A stretch of DNA of 64,000 nucleotides. It comes from Flavobacteriaceae bacterium. GTDB taxonomy: Bacteria; Bacteroidota; Bacteroidia; Flavobacteriales; Flavobacteriaceae. The notes below the pieces were generated by a model. That model did no database searches and was not told the DNA's origin. It saw only the letters and a list, made by a program, of their open reading frames with translations. The stretch is taken from positions 124,001 to 188,000 of the forward strand of contig CP046177.1 in NCBI GenBank assembly GCA_014075215.1. The letters run 5' to 3'. Made by a program: the position numbers and the translations under genes. Shown piece after piece: positions 52,204 to 61,203 of this stretch. The number at the start of each line of letters is the position of its first letter. Positions within the stretch are counted from its first letter, which is position 1.

Positions 52204-53187
52204 ATGAAAAAAATTAAAAAAATAGCGGTCATGACCTCCGGAGGAGATGCTCCGGGAATGAATGCTGCCATACGTTCGGTAGTGAGGACTTGCGCCTACT
52301 ACAGAACAGAATGTATGGGTATATACAGAGGATATCAGGGAATGATTGAAGGAGATTTTTTACCACTGACAGCAAGAAGTGTCAACAATATCATCCACAA
52401 AGGAGGTACCATTCTTAAATCTGCCCGCTCTGAAAAATTCAGAACCAAAGAAGGAAGAAAAAAGGCTTATGGCCATTTGTTAGAAAACAATATCCGGGCT
52501 TTAGTAGTAATTGGCGGTGACGGTTCCTTTACAGGTGGAGTTATTTTTAACCGGGAATACAAGTTCCCGATTATTGGGATTCCCGGAACTATAGATAATG
52601 ATATTTTCGGATCATCGCACACTCTGGGATATGATACGGCACTAAATACTGCCGTAGAAGCCATTGACAAAATCAGAGATACAGCATCTTCACACAATAG
52701 GCTGTTTTTTGTAGAGGTAATGGGTAGAGATGCCGGATTTATAGCACTAAATGCCGGAGTTGGAGCAGGTGCGGAAGAAATTTTAATTCCCGAAGAAGAT
52801 TTGGGGTTGGACAGAATGCTGGAGTCACTCAAGAAAAGCAGAAGAGCGGGGAAATCATCGAGCATTGTTGTAGTAGCTGAAGGAGACAGATCCGGAAAAA
52901 ATGTATATGAACTGGCAGATTACGTAGAAAAAAACTTACCGGAATATGATGTAAGAGTCTCAGTATTAGGGCATATGCAACGAGGAGGAAGCCCTTCCTG
53001 TTTTGACAGGGTTTTGGCAAGCAGGCTAGGTGTAAAAGCCGTAGAATTAATTTTAGATCATAAAACCAATTTAATGGTTGGCTTAAAAGATAATAAGGTG
53101 ATTGCTACCGATCTGGAAGAAGCAATAAAAGGAGGCCATACTATTAATATGGAATTATTGAGAGTTTCTGATATCATGACAACATAA
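52204..53187 (+). CDS. pfkA: ATP-dependent 6-phosphofructokinase
   Basis: The 327 residues match bacterial PFK-A: TSGGDAPGMNAAIRSVVR near residue 11, IGGDGSFTGG near 101, GIPGTIDNDIFGSSHTLG with the catalytic Asp near 126, VEVMGRDAGFIAL near 170 and LGHMQRGGSPSCFDRVLAS near 257. It phosphorylates fructose-6-phosphate. gap follows after 31 bases, so the two glycolytic genes are probably co-transcribed. Confidence 0.97.
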   Translation: MKKIKKIAVMTSGGDAPGMNAAIRSVVRTCAYYRTECMGIYRGYQGMIEGDFLPLTARSVNNIIHKGGTILKSARSEKFRTKEGRKKAYGHLLENNIRALVVIGGDGSFTGGVIFNREYKFPIIGIPGTIDNDIFGSSHTLGYDTALNTAVEAIDKIRDTASSHNRLFFVEVMGRDAGFIALNAGVGAGAEEILIPEEDLGLDRMLESLKKSRRAGKSSSIVVVAEGDRSGKNVYELADYVEKNLPEYDVRVSVLGHMQRGGSPSCFDRVLASRLGVKAVELILDHKTNLMVGLKDNKVIATDLEEAIKGGHTINMELLRVSDIMTT

Positions 53188-53218
53188 AATATAAACCAAC
53201 TAAAGAAAACACTACACA

Positions 53219-54211
53219 ATGATTAAAATAGGAATAAACGGATTCGGAAGAATAGGAAGGCTTGCTCTTAGATCAGCAATAAGCCGTGAAAACATGAAAG
53301 TTGTTGCCATTAACGACCTGTTGGATGTAGATTACCTGGCATACTTATTAAAATACGATTCGGTACACGGGCGTTTTCAGGGAGATGTAGCAGTAAAAGA
53401 CGGAAAACTCGTAGTAAACGGTAAAGCGATCAGAGTAACTGCAGAAAGAAATCCCGAAAATTTAGCTTGGGATGCAGTGGGAGCAGATTATGTGGTTGAA
53501 TCTACAGGTTTTTTCTTGACAAAAGAAAAAGCAGGCTTACACATAAAAGGAGGTGCAAAAAAAGTGATTATTTCTGCGCCGTCTAAAGATGCGAATATGT
53601 TTGTGATGGGTGTAAACCACACTACACTAGCTGCCGACGAAGATATTTTTTCAAATGCCTCATGTACTACAAACTGCCTGGCACCGTTAGCAAAAGTGAT
53701 TCATGAAAACTTTGAACTGGAAGAAGGACTAATGACTACGGTACATGCGGCAACATCCGGGCAGGGAATTGTAGACAGCCCGAACGGGAACAGAAGAAGA
53801 GGACGGTCGGTATTAAACAATATTATTCCTGCAACTACAGGGGCCGCTAAAGCAGTAACCAAAGTAATTCCCGCACTGGAAGGAAGACTAACAGGAATGG
53901 CCGTAAGGGTTCCTTTGGCAGACGTATCGTTAGTGGATTTGACTTTTAGAACCGAAAAAACAACTTCTTTGGAAGCTATTTTAGCAGCTCTGAAAAATGC
54001 CTCGGAAAACGAACTAAAAGGAATTTTAGGCTATACGGAAGATGAGGTAGTTTCACAAGATTTTGTATCTGACACCCGGACTTCCATTGTGGACGCAAAA
54101 GCTAGCTTGGCATTAAATGGGAATTTCTTTAAGATAATCTCCTGGTATGACAATGAATTTGGTTATGCCACCAAGATTATAGACCTTTTAGAATATTCAG
54201 CATCTCTTTAA
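53219..54211 (+). CDS. gap: Glyceraldehyde-3-phosphate dehydrogenase
   Basis: The 330 residues contain the NAD site IGINGFGRIGRLALRSA, VVAINDLLDVDYLAYLLKYD, the catalytic SNASCTTNCLAPLAK near residue 146 and TVHAATSGQGIVDSP near 174. The C-terminus WYDNEFGYATKIIDL is conserved. DVDYLAYLLKYDSVHG with Asp near residue 33 favours NAD. Repeat family 2 copy D begins 7 bases after the stop. Confidence 0.97.
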   Translation: MIKIGINGFGRIGRLALRSAISRENMKVVAINDLLDVDYLAYLLKYDSVHGRFQGDVAVKDGKLVVNGKAIRVTAERNPENLAWDAVGADYVVESTGFFLTKEKAGLHIKGGAKKVIISAPSKDANMFVMGVNHTTLAADEDIFSNASCTTNCLAPLAKVIHENFELEEGLMTTVHAATSGQGIVDSPNGNRRRGRSVLNNIIPATTGAAKAVTKVIPALEGRLTGMAVRVPLADVSLVDLTFRTEKTTSLEAILAALKNASENELKGILGYTEDEVVSQDFVSDTRTSIVDAKASLALNGNFFKIISWYDNEFGYATKIIDLLEYSASL

Positions 54212-54217
54212 TATTAT

Positions 54218-54379
54218 GAGGCCTTTACAGAATTTATTTGACAAAAAAGTTCGACACCCGAAGAACATTTTCAACCGGAATAACCGGTTGGTTTTGAGGA
54301 TTTAAAATTTTCGAGAAGGAAGAAATTTGAAGCCAAGTCAATTTCAATACGAAATATATCACTATTTTGCAAAGGTCTC
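54218..54379. repeat. Dispersed repeat family 2, copy D (full)
   Basis: It has the same orientation as copy B. The left end is GAGGCCTTTACA (two changes) and the right end is TGCAAAGGTCTC. The core AACATTTTCAACCGGAATAA is conserved, with a short deletion after it. It lies between gap and the split glycosyltransferase-like gene. Confidence 0.88.
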
Positions 54380-55139
54380 ATTATGGTTCCAGATTCCGGG
54401 TTTGAAAATTTCGGGAAAATCGAATTAATTTGAAATTTTCACAGATTGGACTACTTTATGATGCTTTTGGGTATCATTTTATATATCCTTATATAAATAC
54501 GATGCTTTTTAAACTCTTTAATTAATTGATAACGATCAGATAAAAGACTCAAATTCTCATCGGAAACATTATATACATTTGCATGTAAGGCATATGTATG
54601 CGGTTGATTAAAACCTACAAAAGAGCGTTGGTCTTCAACCAAATCAATATCTGTAAATCGGCTCAGATTTGGAAAAAAAGAAGCCACATCTTTGATGTCA
54701 ATTCGGTTGTCTTCCAAATAAGCAATTGCCTGATGCCTTAGTTCATAATAAGGCAGATGTGCTATGGTAGCATCCCACCCTTGAGATATTCTTTGCGGAT
54801 ATATCCAAAAACTTCCGGTAGTAATTGTTAATATCCATATCGCTAAGACTACTTTTCTAAGTGATTCTTTGATATGATTTAAAAATAATAAATGAGCAAC
54901 GAGTAAGGTAGCAATCAAAAAGACAGGCAATAAATATCTATGAGCAGATAAATTTTTTGCCCAAAGCATATTTACGGTCATAAAAAGAGTCAGAATAACC
55001 GTAAAAAAAAGTAACATTGTTGTCTTTTTGTCTTTTCTTTTTTGTTTTACGTACTGTATAAAAAGAATCAATCCTATCATAAAAACCCCCGTATTCTATG
55101 ATAAAAACAAGTAAAAGTTGAGATATTATTTTTACTAAT

Positions 55140-56135
55140 TTATGCAGCAAATTTAAAAGTATCTACATAGGGTGTTTGTCGTTTGACAACGGCAAACACT
55201 CTTGCTATTAATTTGTTTCTAATAATGTTAACGGTACTCATTTTACTTTTGCCTTGTTTTATTCTTTTATGATAGTATAATTTCATTTCTGGGTTATGTT
55301 GTATAGCAGAAATAGCGCACATATTAATAATTGCTTTCAATTTTTTATTAGCCAAATGAGAGACTTTTGTACGTCCTTTAATACTAGTTCCAGATTGGTA
55401 AGGAAAAGGAGCAACACCACAATAAGAGGCAAACTTTCTCCAGTTTTCAAATTTTGAAAAATTGTCAGTAAACACAATCATCATTATAGCAGTTTGCATT
55501 CCTATACCTTTAACACTAGTAACAAGTTTATAGGTTTCTTTTAACATTATATTTTGGTCAATAATAGCTTGCATTTGAGTATTAATCTTGTGTATTTGTT
55601 TGGTTAGTTCTGCAATCATTTTTTGTTGAACGTCAAAGATTATTTTATACTCTTTTGCTTTATAAATTCTTTTTTGTTCTTTCAAAGTAACTTTAAAACC
55701 AGCTCTTTGTTTGTTAAGTTTTGTCCTTAAAGATAAGAGACTTTTTAGTTGTAATATACTTCTTTTAGGTAGCTTACTGGGTTTAAGTTCTTCTTTTAAT
55801 CGATACCCATATAGAGCAATGCGTTTGGCATCAATTTGGTCATCCTTTCCACGAGCAATACCAATAGATCTTTTAATTTCTAAACCAGAAGCTATGAAAA
55901 AAGATAATTTTTGTTCAGTTAAAGACACAGATAATAAATGAGAGTACATTCCTGTATGTTCAAATACAAACATGGTTTCTTCTTTAGAGAAAGACGAATT
56001 TTTAAAACTCCACTTTAGCATTAATTTAAATCCAGATTTACTGTTCTCAAACTGTTGAACAATTTGTTTAGAATAGATACAAACATCAATTAATAATTTA
56101 CTGACATCGATTCCGATAATTTCATTTGTTTTCAT
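55140..56135 (-). CDS. IS110-family transposase
   Basis: The 331 residues have the N-terminal DEDD RuvC-like domain (EIIGIDVSKLLIDVCIYS with the first Asp near residue 9, FVFEHTGMYSHLL near 57, and ARGKDDQIDAKRIALYGYR with two Asp near 95) and the C-terminal transposase_20 domain (LVTSVKGIGMQTAIMM near 206, FASYCGVAPFPYQSGTSIKG near 240, with the nucleophilic Ser likely in this region). The frame is complete. Related enzymes use a bridge RNA from the element's own non-coding end to choose donor and target DNA. Confidence 0.95.
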   Translation of the reverse strand: MKTNEIIGIDVSKLLIDVCIYSKQIVQQFENSKSGFKLMLKWSFKNSSFSKEETMFVFEHTGMYSHLLSVSLTEQKLSFFIASGLEIKRSIGIARGKDDQIDAKRIALYGYRLKEELKPSKLPKRSILQLKSLLSLRTKLNKQRAGFKVTLKEQKRIYKAKEYKIIFDVQQKMIAELTKQIHKINTQMQAIIDQNIMLKETYKLVTSVKGIGMQTAIMMIVFTDNFSKFENWRKFASYCGVAPFPYQSGTSIKGRTKVSHLANKKLKAIINMCAISAIQHNPEMKLYYHKRIKQGKSKMSTVNIIRNKLIARVFAVVKRQTPYVDTFKFAA

Positions 56136-56157
56136 AATTTTGTAATTAGATATTAAT

Positions 56158-56305
56158 AATAGTTACTTAAACTAAGACCTTTAATAAGGGCAGAAACTGA
56201 AATTCTATATGGTTCTAAGTAACTTTTAAAAAGAACGGAGACTAATACGGGGGATGGCTCTAAAAAGCTAGCTGGCCGCTAAAGTTCACTCCGTTCTTTT
56301 GTGTT
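56158..56305 (-). ncRNA. Candidate IS110 bridge RNA
   Basis: Upstream of the transposase, on its strand, two stems are visible. AAAAGAACGGAG (56229-56240) pairs with CTCCGTTCTTTT (56289-56300), 12 perfect pairs around a 48-base loop. AGTTACTTA (56161-56169) pairs with TAAGTAACT (56216-56224). The first loop contains CCCCCGTATT when read on the minus strand, the same 10 bases found at the element's downstream junction. A hairpin with an internal guide loop in the left non-coding end is what characterised IS110 bridge RNAs look like. Exact limits and expression are not known. Confidence 0.5.
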
Positions 56306-57215
56306 TTTGGTTATCAACAAAATAAGAGTTATTAACAAAGAAAAAAAGAAGCAAAAAAAGAAATTTCATCATAACTATTATGTTTTTATTTTAAGTAATT
56401 ATTTCTATTTGCTAATCTAAAGGCTTTTCCATAGTCTAAAAACCTCCAGATCAAGATAGCAACATTCTTTAAAAACCCTGAAAAATCAACTCTTTCAAAG
56501 GCATCGGCCCAAGGAGAATTTGCATGATATCCTATCCAGCCCTTTGCCGTATAATGATACACATTAAAAACAATAAATATCAAAATTGCGGGAGTATAGA
56601 TCCAAGCTCTTTTAAAAAGGTTCGGAATGAGTATCCTGATATTTTTACTGAATAATTTATTTGCATATCCATCTAATATAAACAAACAAACAGCAATCAT
56701 CATACCTCTCATACTTGTTAAAAATAAACAAGCAATGGCGCATGAAATCAACCACTTGTTGTTGCTTAACACCGCATTAGCAGCCATCAGAAAGAAAAAA
56801 ACCAACGGCACATCAGGAGAAACCAACGTTATTTGTCCCAAAAGGGTAGGCGTTAAAAGGATGAGTAGTGTAGTAATTCCTACGTTTTCTTTGGGAACAA
56901 ATTTTTTAACCAGCAGAACGGTTTGCCAAAACAACCCGACAATAAAAGGTAAAATAGCCAGATGGCTGACAAATAAGGTTTTGTCAAACAGCTTCCAAAA
57001 TAATGCAATATGACAGCCAAATGCAGGAATATGCCCACTATCTATTTCGTCAGGCAATAAGATAGCCGAAAAATTATTTTCGTAAAAAACCCGGGCATGC
57101 TTTGATCCTAACTGAACGGTATCCCAAAAAAAACTGTTTTGACAACTAACTGCCCATAACACGATAAGAAGTACAAGGCTAAAAAATATGGCTATTTTAT
57201 TTAGAATATCTTTTC

Positions 57216-57971
57216 TCATGCGGAAGAAACCTTTTGGAAAAGACTATTTTTCAGGTTCATTTTTTTGGATAGAAAATATTGAAAAGAAGTTTTTAAAACC
57301 CCTAAGCCATACGTAATACTTCTGTTAAAATTGATAGAGGAGGCCTCTTTAAAATACTTTGTCGGGCAGCTGACCTCTCCAATTGAAAACCCTGCAAAAC
57401 ATATTTGAGCAAGCATTTGATTATCGAAAACAAAATCATTCGAATTCTTTTGATAGTTTATTCCTTCCAGTACTTTTCGGGAAAAAGCCCTGTACCCTGT
57501 ATGGTATTCTGACATCTTTTGATTCATTAAAATATTCTGAATAAATGTCAAAACCCTGTTAAAGAAATATTTATACAAAGGCATTCCTCCTTTTAACGCT
57601 CCTTTCCCCAGTATCCTGGAACCGATTACAACATCGTATACTCCATTTGCAATCATATAGGCCATTGCCGGAAGGATTCTTGGAGTATACTGATAATCAG
57701 GATGCAACATAACAATAATATCTGTATTCAACTCCAAGGCTTTATGATAACATGTTTTTTGATTGGCTCCGTAGCCTCTGTTCTTTTCGTGTTTTATAAC
57801 ATGATCGATACCTATTTCCTTTGCAAGCTCAAACGTGTTGTCTGTGCTGAAATCGTCAACTAAAATAACAGTATCTACAATGTCTTTCGGAATTTCTTCA
57901 TATGTTTTTCGCAGCGTTTTAGTTGCATTATATGCCGGTAGAATAACACTGATTTTTTTTCCATGAATCAT
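57216..57971 (-). CDS. Family 2 glycosyltransferase, dolichol-phosphate mannosyltransferase-like
   Basis: The 251 residues have a GT-A fold: ISVILPAYNATKTLRKTYEE near residue 7, VDTVILVDDFSTDNT with the DxD-like metal site near 33, HEKNRGYGANQKTCY near 60, and MLHPDYQYTPRIL near 90. YHTGYRAFSRKVLEGINY near 156 is typical of polyprenyl-phosphate transferases. There are no membrane helices beyond a weak C-terminal one. It would transfer a sugar to a lipid carrier that the neighbouring (now split) membrane enzyme uses. It overlaps that gene by 4 bases. Confidence 0.9.
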   Translation of the reverse strand: MIHGKKISVILPAYNATKTLRKTYEEIPKDIVDTVILVDDFSTDNTFELAKEIGIDHVIKHEKNRGYGANQKTCYHKALELNTDIIVMLHPDYQYTPRILPAMAYMIANGVYDVVIGSRILGKGALKGGMPLYKYFFNRVLTFIQNILMNQKMSEYHTGYRAFSRKVLEGINYQKNSNDFVFDNQMLAQICFAGFSIGEVSCPTKYFKEASSINFNRSITYGLGVLKTSFQYFLSKKMNLKNSLFQKVSSA

Positions 57972-58361
57972 TTACGATGATTTGACAGCAATCATACTGA
58001 TTTCAACATTCACAAATTTAGGTAAGTTCGCAACTTCTACGGTTTCTCTGGCAGGTGCAGTTGCTTCATCAAAATAGCGTGCATAAACACTGTTGATTTC
58101 TGAAAAATGATGCATATCCGAAATAAAAATAGATGTTTTTGCCACATGTTCAAAAGTCATTTCAGCAGCTTCTAACACTGCTTTTAAATTTTTCATGACG
58201 AGTTCGGTTTCTTCGGCAATACTATTTCCCAATGCCAATGTTCCGTTTTTCGGGTCAATGGCAATCTGCCCGGAGATATACAAGGTATTTCCGCTTAAAA
58301 CTGCCTGATTATATGGCCCTATTGGGGCAGGAGCTTTGTCTGTTTGGATAATTTTTTTCAT
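57972..58361 (-). CDS. ridA: RidA-family enamine/imine deaminase
   Basis: The 129 residues match RidA/YjgF: APAPIGPYNQAVLSGNTLY at residues 11-29, SGQIAIDPKNGTL near 30, KTSIFISDMHHFSEINSVYA near 83, and the catalytic Arg in ATAPARETVEVANLPK near 108. It hydrolyses reactive enamines from PLP enzymes such as threonine dehydratase. It lies between lptD and the GT2 gene, with 10 and 0 bases between stop and start codons, suggesting an operon. Confidence 0.95.
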   Translation of the reverse strand: MKKIIQTDKAPAPIGPYNQAVLSGNTLYISGQIAIDPKNGTLALGNSIAEETELVMKNLKAVLEAAEMTFEHVAKTSIFISDMHHFSEINSVYARYFDEATAPARETVEVANLPKFVNVEISMIAVKSS

Positions 58362-58371
58362 AAATGTAGTT

Positions 58372-61080
58372 TTAAAATAAAACCCTATCCGGTGGTTGGT
58401 TTTTATCCCATTTCAAATCACTTAAAACAGAAGATTTAACACCGATAAAGAAGTTATAAGAAGTATTCGTTCCAAAGGGAACCCAATTAAAATTAAACTT
58501 CCAGCTATCCAGATCACGGGAGAAATTAAATCTGGAGAAAGTAAACCCGCCTCCCACAATATCATATCCCGAAGAAAACCCTACATTCCATTTTGGAGAA
58601 AGTTCCAGGTTACCACTGAAGATTACCGAATGAATGCTAATCCCAATATTTCTGACACCGTTATTAACATATGTTGCCGTATAAGCCAGGTTTACATTCC
58701 AAGGTATTTTGGCCTTGTATAATTCTGTCTTTTTTGTTCCGCCGCCTCTATTTTGAGGGGTATTTGCAAACCTGTTTGTAGGGTTTATATTGGCTCCCAG
58801 CACATCCGGGGTGTTTTGATTTCCATTTCCACTATTGTTTTGTTGCTGATCTTTATCCTTTTCATCACTTTCAAAATCTTTATTGGATAATGTATAATTG
58901 GCCGTAAGATTTGCACTGGCAATTCTAAAAATTCCCGCATTAAATTTATCAATTCGCTGCCCGTTACTATTTACCTGATAAGGGTCCAGGGAAGCTGCCA
59001 GATTTACAGCCATTCTATCTTTGAATAGCCGAGTACCGGCAGTTACACTCACCGGAGACCAACGCAGACTGTCTGCTGCAATATTATAGGATGTGCTAAA
59101 GTTTAAATTATTTAAAATAGTAATCTTTTTATCTTCTTCATCACTATCCGGGTCTTTAGGTGCCACTTTCCCTTCAACCACATTATTTATTGAAATTCCA
59201 ATGGAGTTACTCAGCCCGCTACTAGGCCTTCCATACACTCCTTGCTCAAAAGGAGAATAGGTCAGGATATCCGTAGGATCAGAACTTTGCTGTACGGTTC
59301 TGTTATAGATACCTGCAAAATCCGGACGGTAAGAATAGGATATGGAGGGCCTGATAGTATGGCGAATAGATTTTAAACGGCCTTTGCTTTTTTTAAAGTT
59401 AAACGTACCGTAAATATTTGTAGATAAGCTTAGCCCCGTAGTATATTCCCTAAAACTTTTAAAACCCCTGATAGTATCTGTCACAGTGCCTCCTACGGTA
59501 TTGTCAGCATTTACGAGATTCGGATCGTATGTTCTGTTGATATAATCAAAGTTCCACACCTCTTTATAATTGATATTTGGAGAGAGTGTAAAATATTTGA
59601 AGACTTTTATATTAGTGCTTGTATTGGTCGTATGCTGCATTCCGGCTTTTGCATTTCTAAACATTTCAGGTTTCAAAAATAAGCTGTCAACGGTATTGAT
59701 CCTATACTCCCCCTGCATCGTATAATTAAACCCCATTTTTTGAATCGGATTCTTTTTTACCCCTCCTTTTCCGGTAAAAGGATAGATTCTGTCCATCGTT
59801 AATTGTAGTGATGGCAACGTCATGGAAATACGTCGAGTATTGGTATTTTGAGAATGTGTTGCCGTAATATTTAAATTGAAAGGGCTTCCTACAAATCTTT
59901 TTTGGTAAGAAACAGATGAGTTAAAAGTATTTGTTAAAAATTGCGAATTATTGAATTCATTTAATGATTGCCTGAAATACTGGCTACTCCCTAAGTTTAC
60001 CGAAGCGGAAAATCTGGAATTAGGGCTTGCTTTTGAATCTTGGTTATGCGCCCATCGGATATTAAAATTAGTAGCTTCGGAAAAATCATCAAATCCTCTG
60101 AGGCTTTGAATGATATTTTCAAAACGCACACTAAAATTACCATTAAACTTATATCTGACGACATAATTGGAGTCTCCTCTCAACCCCCAGCTCCCGTTTG
60201 TATACAAATCACCGGTAACAGTAAAATCAAAATAATCGTTGATAGCAAAATAATATCCTCCATTCTGTAAAAAAAAACCTTGTTGGCTATTCTCTCCCCA
60301 GGAAGGAATAATAAAACCTGAACTCCGTCGTTCTCCTATGGGGAAATAAGCAAATGGTAAAAACAGCGGAGTAGGCACATCGGCAATCACCAAATTACTC
60401 ATTCCGACAATGATTTTCTTTTTAGGAACCAATTTAGCTCTATCTGTTGAAATATAATAGTCGGGCTTTTCTTTTTCCGAGGTAGTGAATCGAATTTTTC
60501 TAATATATATGGTAGAATCATTCACTCTTTTGGTCACTTCTCCGTATGTAGTAATCCCCGGATCTTGTATGGTTTTTAAATTGTAAATCAAAGCCTGTTT
60601 AGTCTTAAAATTGTACACTAGTGAGTCTTGCTCAGACTCCTGATCTCCCTGCCTAAATACGGGCCTTTGTAAATAGCCTAAACTATCTTTAATACCTTTT
60701 GCATATAGTGTATTTTTTTTATAATCAACAATGATAATACCGGCTTTTAAATCAATATCACCATATACAACATGAGCTTCGTTGTATAAAGTTACTGTTT
60801 TCTCTTTTGCATTTTGTACCGTATAATCTTTAGCAGTATGTGTAATAATACTCTGAATAGCTTCTTTGGGTTTGACAGAATCCAAAGCAACGGTGTCTTT
60901 CTTTTTTAAAAGCAAACTGTTATTTTTCTGAACCCGGGCAGTATCTTTTTTACCCGGTTTTAGCGTGTCTTTAGTTACTCTGGGAATTGCAACTCCTTGA
61001 GGCCTTATATCCTGTGCACTTATTTGCAATCCTACAAAAAGAAATATGATATAAAGTATGTAAGATGGGTTTGATCGCAA
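58372..61080 (-). CDS. lptD: LptD-like outer-membrane LPS assembly protein
   Basis: The 902 residues use a TTG start at 61080; no ATG lies before the signal peptide (YILYIIFLFVGLQISAQD). An N-terminal OstA-type domain is seen around residues 90-190 (VQNAKEKTVTLYNEAHVVYGD split in two, IDLKAGIIIVDYKKNTLYA). The C-terminal 650 residues are alternating strands of a large barrel: FFLQNGGYYFAINDYFDFT, RFENIIQSLRGFDDF and the end FNWVPFGTNTSYNFFIGVK. It inserts LPS in the outer leaflet with LptE. Flavobacterial members diverge from the E. coli protein, so symbol confidence is moderate. The divergent amidase gene starts 124 bases away. Confidence 0.82.
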   Translation of the reverse strand: MRSNPSYILYIIFLFVGLQISAQDIRPQGVAIPRVTKDTLKPGKKDTARVQKNNSLLLKKKDTVALDSVKPKEAIQSIITHTAKDYTVQNAKEKTVTLYNEAHVVYGDIDLKAGIIIVDYKKNTLYAKGIKDSLGYLQRPVFRQGDQESEQDSLVYNFKTKQALIYNLKTIQDPGITTYGEVTKRVNDSTIYIRKIRFTTSEKEKPDYYISTDRAKLVPKKKIIVGMSNLVIADVPTPLFLPFAYFPIGERRSSGFIIPSWGENSQQGFFLQNGGYYFAINDYFDFTVTGDLYTNGSWGLRGDSNYVVRYKFNGNFSVRFENIIQSLRGFDDFSEATNFNIRWAHNQDSKASPNSRFSASVNLGSSQYFRQSLNEFNNSQFLTNTFNSSVSYQKRFVGSPFNLNITATHSQNTNTRRISMTLPSLQLTMDRIYPFTGKGGVKKNPIQKMGFNYTMQGEYRINTVDSLFLKPEMFRNAKAGMQHTTNTSTNIKVFKYFTLSPNINYKEVWNFDYINRTYDPNLVNADNTVGGTVTDTIRGFKSFREYTTGLSLSTNIYGTFNFKKSKGRLKSIRHTIRPSISYSYRPDFAGIYNRTVQQSSDPTDILTYSPFEQGVYGRPSSGLSNSIGISINNVVEGKVAPKDPDSDEEDKKITILNNLNFSTSYNIAADSLRWSPVSVTAGTRLFKDRMAVNLAASLDPYQVNSNGQRIDKFNAGIFRIASANLTANYTLSNKDFESDEKDKDQQQNNSGNGNQNTPDVLGANINPTNRFANTPQNRGGGTKKTELYKAKIPWNVNLAYTATYVNNGVRNIGISIHSVIFSGNLELSPKWNVGFSSGYDIVGGGFTFSRFNFSRDLDSWKFNFNWVPFGTNTSYNFFIGVKSSVLSDLKWDKNQPPDRVLF

Positions 61081-61203
61081 TATTTTAAATACTATTTTTG
61101 TTTACAGGTAAAAATATGGTTCAATAATTGAGCCACCAAATTTGAAAACCTCAAAATTAGTTAAATTTTGTTGATAGCATTTGTACAAAATCATAAATTC
61201 CAG

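Larger units (their letters stand above)
55095..56385 (-). mobile_element. IS110-family insertion sequence, intact
   Basis: An intact DEDD transposase gene is flanked by a short downstream end (about 45 bases) and a 250-base upstream non-coding end with strong stems. IS110 elements lack inverted repeats, so the ends are placed where glycosyltransferase coding stops; error may be tens of bases. CCCCCGTATT occurs at the downstream junction (55086-55095) and, inverted, at 56244-56253 in the upstream non-coding part. Confidence 0.8.
54451..57219 (-). pseudogene. Multi-pass membrane glycosyltransferase-like protein, split by IS110
   Basis: The N-terminal 278 codons (57219 to about 56390) hold eight or so hydrophobic helices with FFWDTVQLGSKHARVFYE near residue 30 and PTLLGQITLVSPDVPLV near 130, a pattern of ArnT/PMT-type (GT-C) enzymes. 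The C-terminal 210 codons (about 55090 to 54451) have FMIGLILFIQYVKQK, VNMLWAKNLSAHRYLLPVF and a soluble tail ending YIRIYKM. An intact IS110 lies between. Together they would form a protein of about 480 residues that uses a lipid-linked sugar; this fits the adjacent dolichol-phosphate mannosyltransferase-like gene. It is probably inactive as it stands. Confidence 0.8.
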
